Source of the DNA: JAPLGE01 sp964355545
GTDB lineage: Bacteria > Bipolaricaulota > Bipolaricaulia > UBA7950 > UBA9294
Reading direction: 5' to 3'
Assembly (NCBI GenBank): GCA_964355545.1
Contig: CAYHEK010000038.1
Location: 1-14,106, forward strand
DNA length: 14,106 bases
Below, piece by piece: positions 12,474 through 14,106 of the stretch. The notes under the pieces were generated by a model. That model searched no databases and was not told where the DNA came from. It saw only the letters and a program-made list of their open reading frames with translations. The translations under genes were made by a program, and so were the position numbers. How positions within the stretch are numbered: the first letter of the stretch is position 1; every line of letters starts with the position of its first letter.

Positions 12474-13682
12474 CTACTCGAGGATCTTCGTCACGACGCC
12501 GGCCCCGACCGTTCGCCCGCCCTCACGGATGGCGAAGCGGAGCCCTTCCTGCATCGCGATGTGGCTCATCAGCTCGCCCACGATCTTCAGGTTGTCGCCC
12601 GGCATCACCATCTCCACGCCCTCGGGGAGGTGGACCGACCCGGTGACGTCGGTCGTGCGGAAGAAGAACTGCGGCCGGTAGCCATCGAAGAACGGCGTGT
12701 GCCGCCCGCCTTCGTCCTTGGTCAGGATGTAGACCGAGCCCTCGAACTTCGTGTGCGGGGTGATCGACTTCGGCGCGGCGAGAACCTGACCGCGCTCGAT
12801 CTGGTCCTTTTCCACGCCGCGCAGGAGGATCCCGACGTTGTCGCCGGCGATCGCGTAGTCGAGGGTCTTGTTGAACATCTCCAGGCTCGTGGCGACCGTC
12901 TTCATGACCTGCTCGTGGATTCCGACGATCTCGACCTCCATGCCCGGGGTGATCTTCCCCTGCTCCACGCGGCCGGTGGCGACCGTCCCGCGTCCCTTGA
13001 TGGAGAAGATGTCCTCGACGGGCATCTGGAACGGCTTGTCCTCGTCGCGCTCCGGGAGCGGGATGTAGGAGTCGACCGCGGCCATGAGGTCGACGATCGG
13101 CTTGGCGTCCGTATTGGGGTCGGGATTCTGCATCGCCTTGAGCGCCGAGCCGCGGATGATCGGGGTCTCGTCGCCTGGGAACTCGTACGCCGACAAAAGC
13201 TCGCGGATCTCCATCTCCACGAGGTCGACCAGGTCCGGGTCATCCACCATGTCGACCTTGTTCAGAAAGACGACGATCGCCGGCACGTTCACCTGGCGGG
13301 CGAGGAGCACGTGCTCGCGCGTCTGGGGCATCGGGCCATCGGTTGCGGCGACCACGAGGATCGCGCCGTCCATCTGCGCGGCGCCGGTGATCATGTTCTT
13401 GATGTAGTCCGCGTGGCCGGGGCAGTCGATGTGCGCGTAGTGGCGGGAAACGGTCTCGTACTCCACGTGCGCCACGTTCACGGTCAGGATCTTCGTCGGG
13501 TCGCGGCGGAAGAGCTTCGCGTCAGCCTTGGCCACCTGATCGTAGGATCGCTCCACCGCCAGGCCTTGCCTGGCCAGAACCATGGTGATCGCTGACGTCA
13601 ACGTCGTCTTTCCGTGGTCGATGTGCCCGATCGTCCCAATGTTCAGGTGAGGCTTCGACCTCACAAACTGCTCCTTTGCCAT
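12474..13682 (-). CDS. tuf: Elongation factor Tu with non-canonical switch I
   Basis: This 402-residue EF-Tu delivers aminoacyl-tRNA to the ribosome. The G domain shows the P loop GHIDHGKT (19-26), DCPGH (86-90, with the catalytic His at 90), NKVD and a GSAL motif. Domains 2 and 3 follow (FSIKGRGTVATGRVEQG; FRTTDVTGSVHLPEGVEMV). In switch I the otherwise near-universal ARGITI motif is replaced by RRDPTKILTV (residues 59-68), about 5 residues longer. The Mg-coordinating Thr is kept (T67 in LTVNVAHVEY). ATG 13682 has AGGAGG 8 nt upstream. It is cotranscribed with the three upstream tRNAs, as for E. coli tufB. Confidence 0.97.
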   Translation of the reverse strand: MAKEQFVRSKPHLNIGTIGHIDHGKTTLTSAITMVLARQGLAVERSYDQVAKADAKLFRRDPTKILTVNVAHVEYETVSRHYAHIDCPGHADYIKNMITGAAQMDGAILVVAATDGPMPQTREHVLLARQVNVPAIVVFLNKVDMVDDPDLVDLVEMEIRELLSAYEFPGDETPIIRGSALKAMQNPDPNTDAKPIVDLMAAVDSYIPLPERDEDKPFQMPVEDIFSIKGRGTVATGRVEQGKITPGMEVEIVGIHEQVMKTVATSLEMFNKTLDYAIAGDNVGILLRGVEKDQIERGQVLAAPKSITPHTKFEGSVYILTKDEGGRHTPFFDGYRPQFFFRTTDVTGSVHLPEGVEMVMPGDNLKIVGELMSHIAMQEGLRFAIREGGRTVGAGVVTKILE

Positions 13683-13746
13683 CTCCTAGACCTCCTTGGC
13701 TGGGTGCGACGTCAAGTCTCGACCGTGGGCTCCCGCCGCTAACACA

Positions 13747-13819
13747 AGCCCGCGATCGGAATCGAACCGATGGCCTCCCCCTTACCAAGGGGGTGCTCTA
13801 CCGGCTGAGCTACACGGGC
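13747..13819 (-). tRNA. tRNA-Thr (anticodon GGT)
   Basis: A 73-nt cloverleaf: acceptor GCCCGTG/CGCGGGC, anticodon stem CCCCC/GGGGG around loop TTGGTAA (anticodon at 13784-13786), and T loop TTCGATT. The discriminator is U; CCA is not encoded. It is nearest to tuf, the same place as thrT in the E. coli tufB operon. Confidence 0.96.
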
Positions 13820-13835
13820 GTTCCGAACTCCGCGC

Positions 13836-13865
13836 AGTGTAACCGAAAGTCGCAACGCGCGCCAA
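13836..13865 (-). promoter_or_regulatory. Possible internal promoter between tRNA-Tyr and tRNA-Thr
   Basis: On the minus strand TTGGCG (13860-13865) and TACACT (13836-13841) are 18 nt apart in the 47-nt gap between two tRNAs. The -10 is a fair match and the -35 is weak. It could give extra transcription of tRNA-Thr(GGT) and tuf. The evidence is two hexamers only. Confidence 0.25.
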
Positions 13866-13866
13866 T

Positions 13867-13949
13867 TGGAGGGGGAGGGATTTGAACCCCCGTAGGCGTA
13901 CGCCAACGGATTTACAGTCCGCCCCGTTTGGCCACTTCGGTACCCCTCC
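13867..13949 (-). tRNA. tRNA-Tyr (anticodon GTA)
   Basis: An 83-nt class II tRNA with a long variable arm. Acceptor GGAGGGG pairs with CCCCTCC, the anticodon loop CTGTAAA carries GTA (13913-13915), and the T loop is TTCAAAT. The discriminator is A; CCA is not encoded. Confidence 0.96.
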
Positions 13950-13963
13950 GGAAACACGTCAAA

Positions 13964-14036
13964 AGCCAGCGGCCAGAATCGAACTGGCAACCTACTGATT
14001 ACAAGTCAGTTGCTCTGCCGATTGAGCTACGCTGGC
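13964..14036 (-). tRNA. tRNA-Thr (anticodon TGT)
   Basis: A 73-nt cloverleaf: acceptor GCCAGCG/CGCTGGC, anticodon stem CTGA/TCAG around loop CTTGTAA (anticodon at 14001-14003), and T loop TTCGATT. The discriminator is U; CCA is not encoded. It is the first gene after the operon promoter. Confidence 0.96.
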
Positions 14037-14053
14037 GTCGGACGCAAGAATCG

Positions 14054-14082
14054 ATTCTAACGAAGGCTCTCCGAACTGTCAA
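14054..14082 (-). promoter_or_regulatory. Strong sigma-70 promoter of the tRNA-tuf operon
   Basis: On the minus strand a consensus -35 TTGACA (14077-14082) and a -10 TAGAAT (14054-14059) are separated by exactly 17 nt. The predicted start near 14047 is about 10 nt before the first tRNA. No other promoter this good was seen on the minus strand of the locus, so it may drive the tRNAs, tuf and genes beyond. Confidence 0.85.
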
Positions 14083-14106
14083 GCGCTGATCGCAAGCCGG
14101 CTCCTT

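Overview
The window is bacterial, G+C-rich DNA. By hand count of sample lines it is about 70% G+C in the ribosomal-protein region and about 60% in the TIR gene near the left end. The right two thirds (about 5376-14082, all minus strand) is the classic tuf-secE-nusG-rplKAJL-rpoB translation/transcription locus. The order is promoter, tRNA-Thr(UGU), tRNA-Tyr(GUA), tRNA-Thr(GGU), tuf, rpmG, tRNA-Trp(CCA), secE, nusG, rplK, rplA, rplJ, rplL, rpoB. The locus is very tightly packed: two gene pairs overlap and most other gaps are 7-12 nt. The one large protein-gene gap is rplL-rpoB, which holds a strong hairpin. rpoC, normally next to rpoB, is absent; a convergent gene ends 27 bases after the rpoB stop.

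Several core proteins have unusual forms. NusG carries an insert of about 173 residues inside its NGN domain, as in Thermotoga. EF-Tu lacks the usual RGITI switch I motif. RpoB has Asn at the position of E. coli Ser531, which predicts innate low rifampicin sensitivity. I infer a deep-branching, probably anaerobic and possibly thermophilic bacterium, perhaps of Bipolaricaulota/Acetothermia or Thermotogae-like affinity. The phylum call is a guess.

The middle (about 3980-5348) holds a two-gene minus-strand redox operon: a glutaredoxin-like protein translationally coupled to a ferredoxin:disulfide reductase catalytic subunit fused to a rubredoxin domain. Divergent from it is a plus-strand gene for a PolX-like protein whose whole polymerase core and most of its PHP domain are missing, in frame.

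The left part (1-3924) is accessory. It holds a TIR-domain protein with an unknown C-terminal region (probably an NAD-consuming defence or signalling effector), a short sequence resembling REP/RAYT-type mobile repeats, a small protein of unknown function on the minus strand, and a divergently transcribed secreted protein of unknown function. Shine-Dalgarno (SD) sites move the likely starts of the TIR, secreted and glutaredoxin genes well inside the longest open frames. I found no CRISPR array, rRNA gene or intact insertion sequence.
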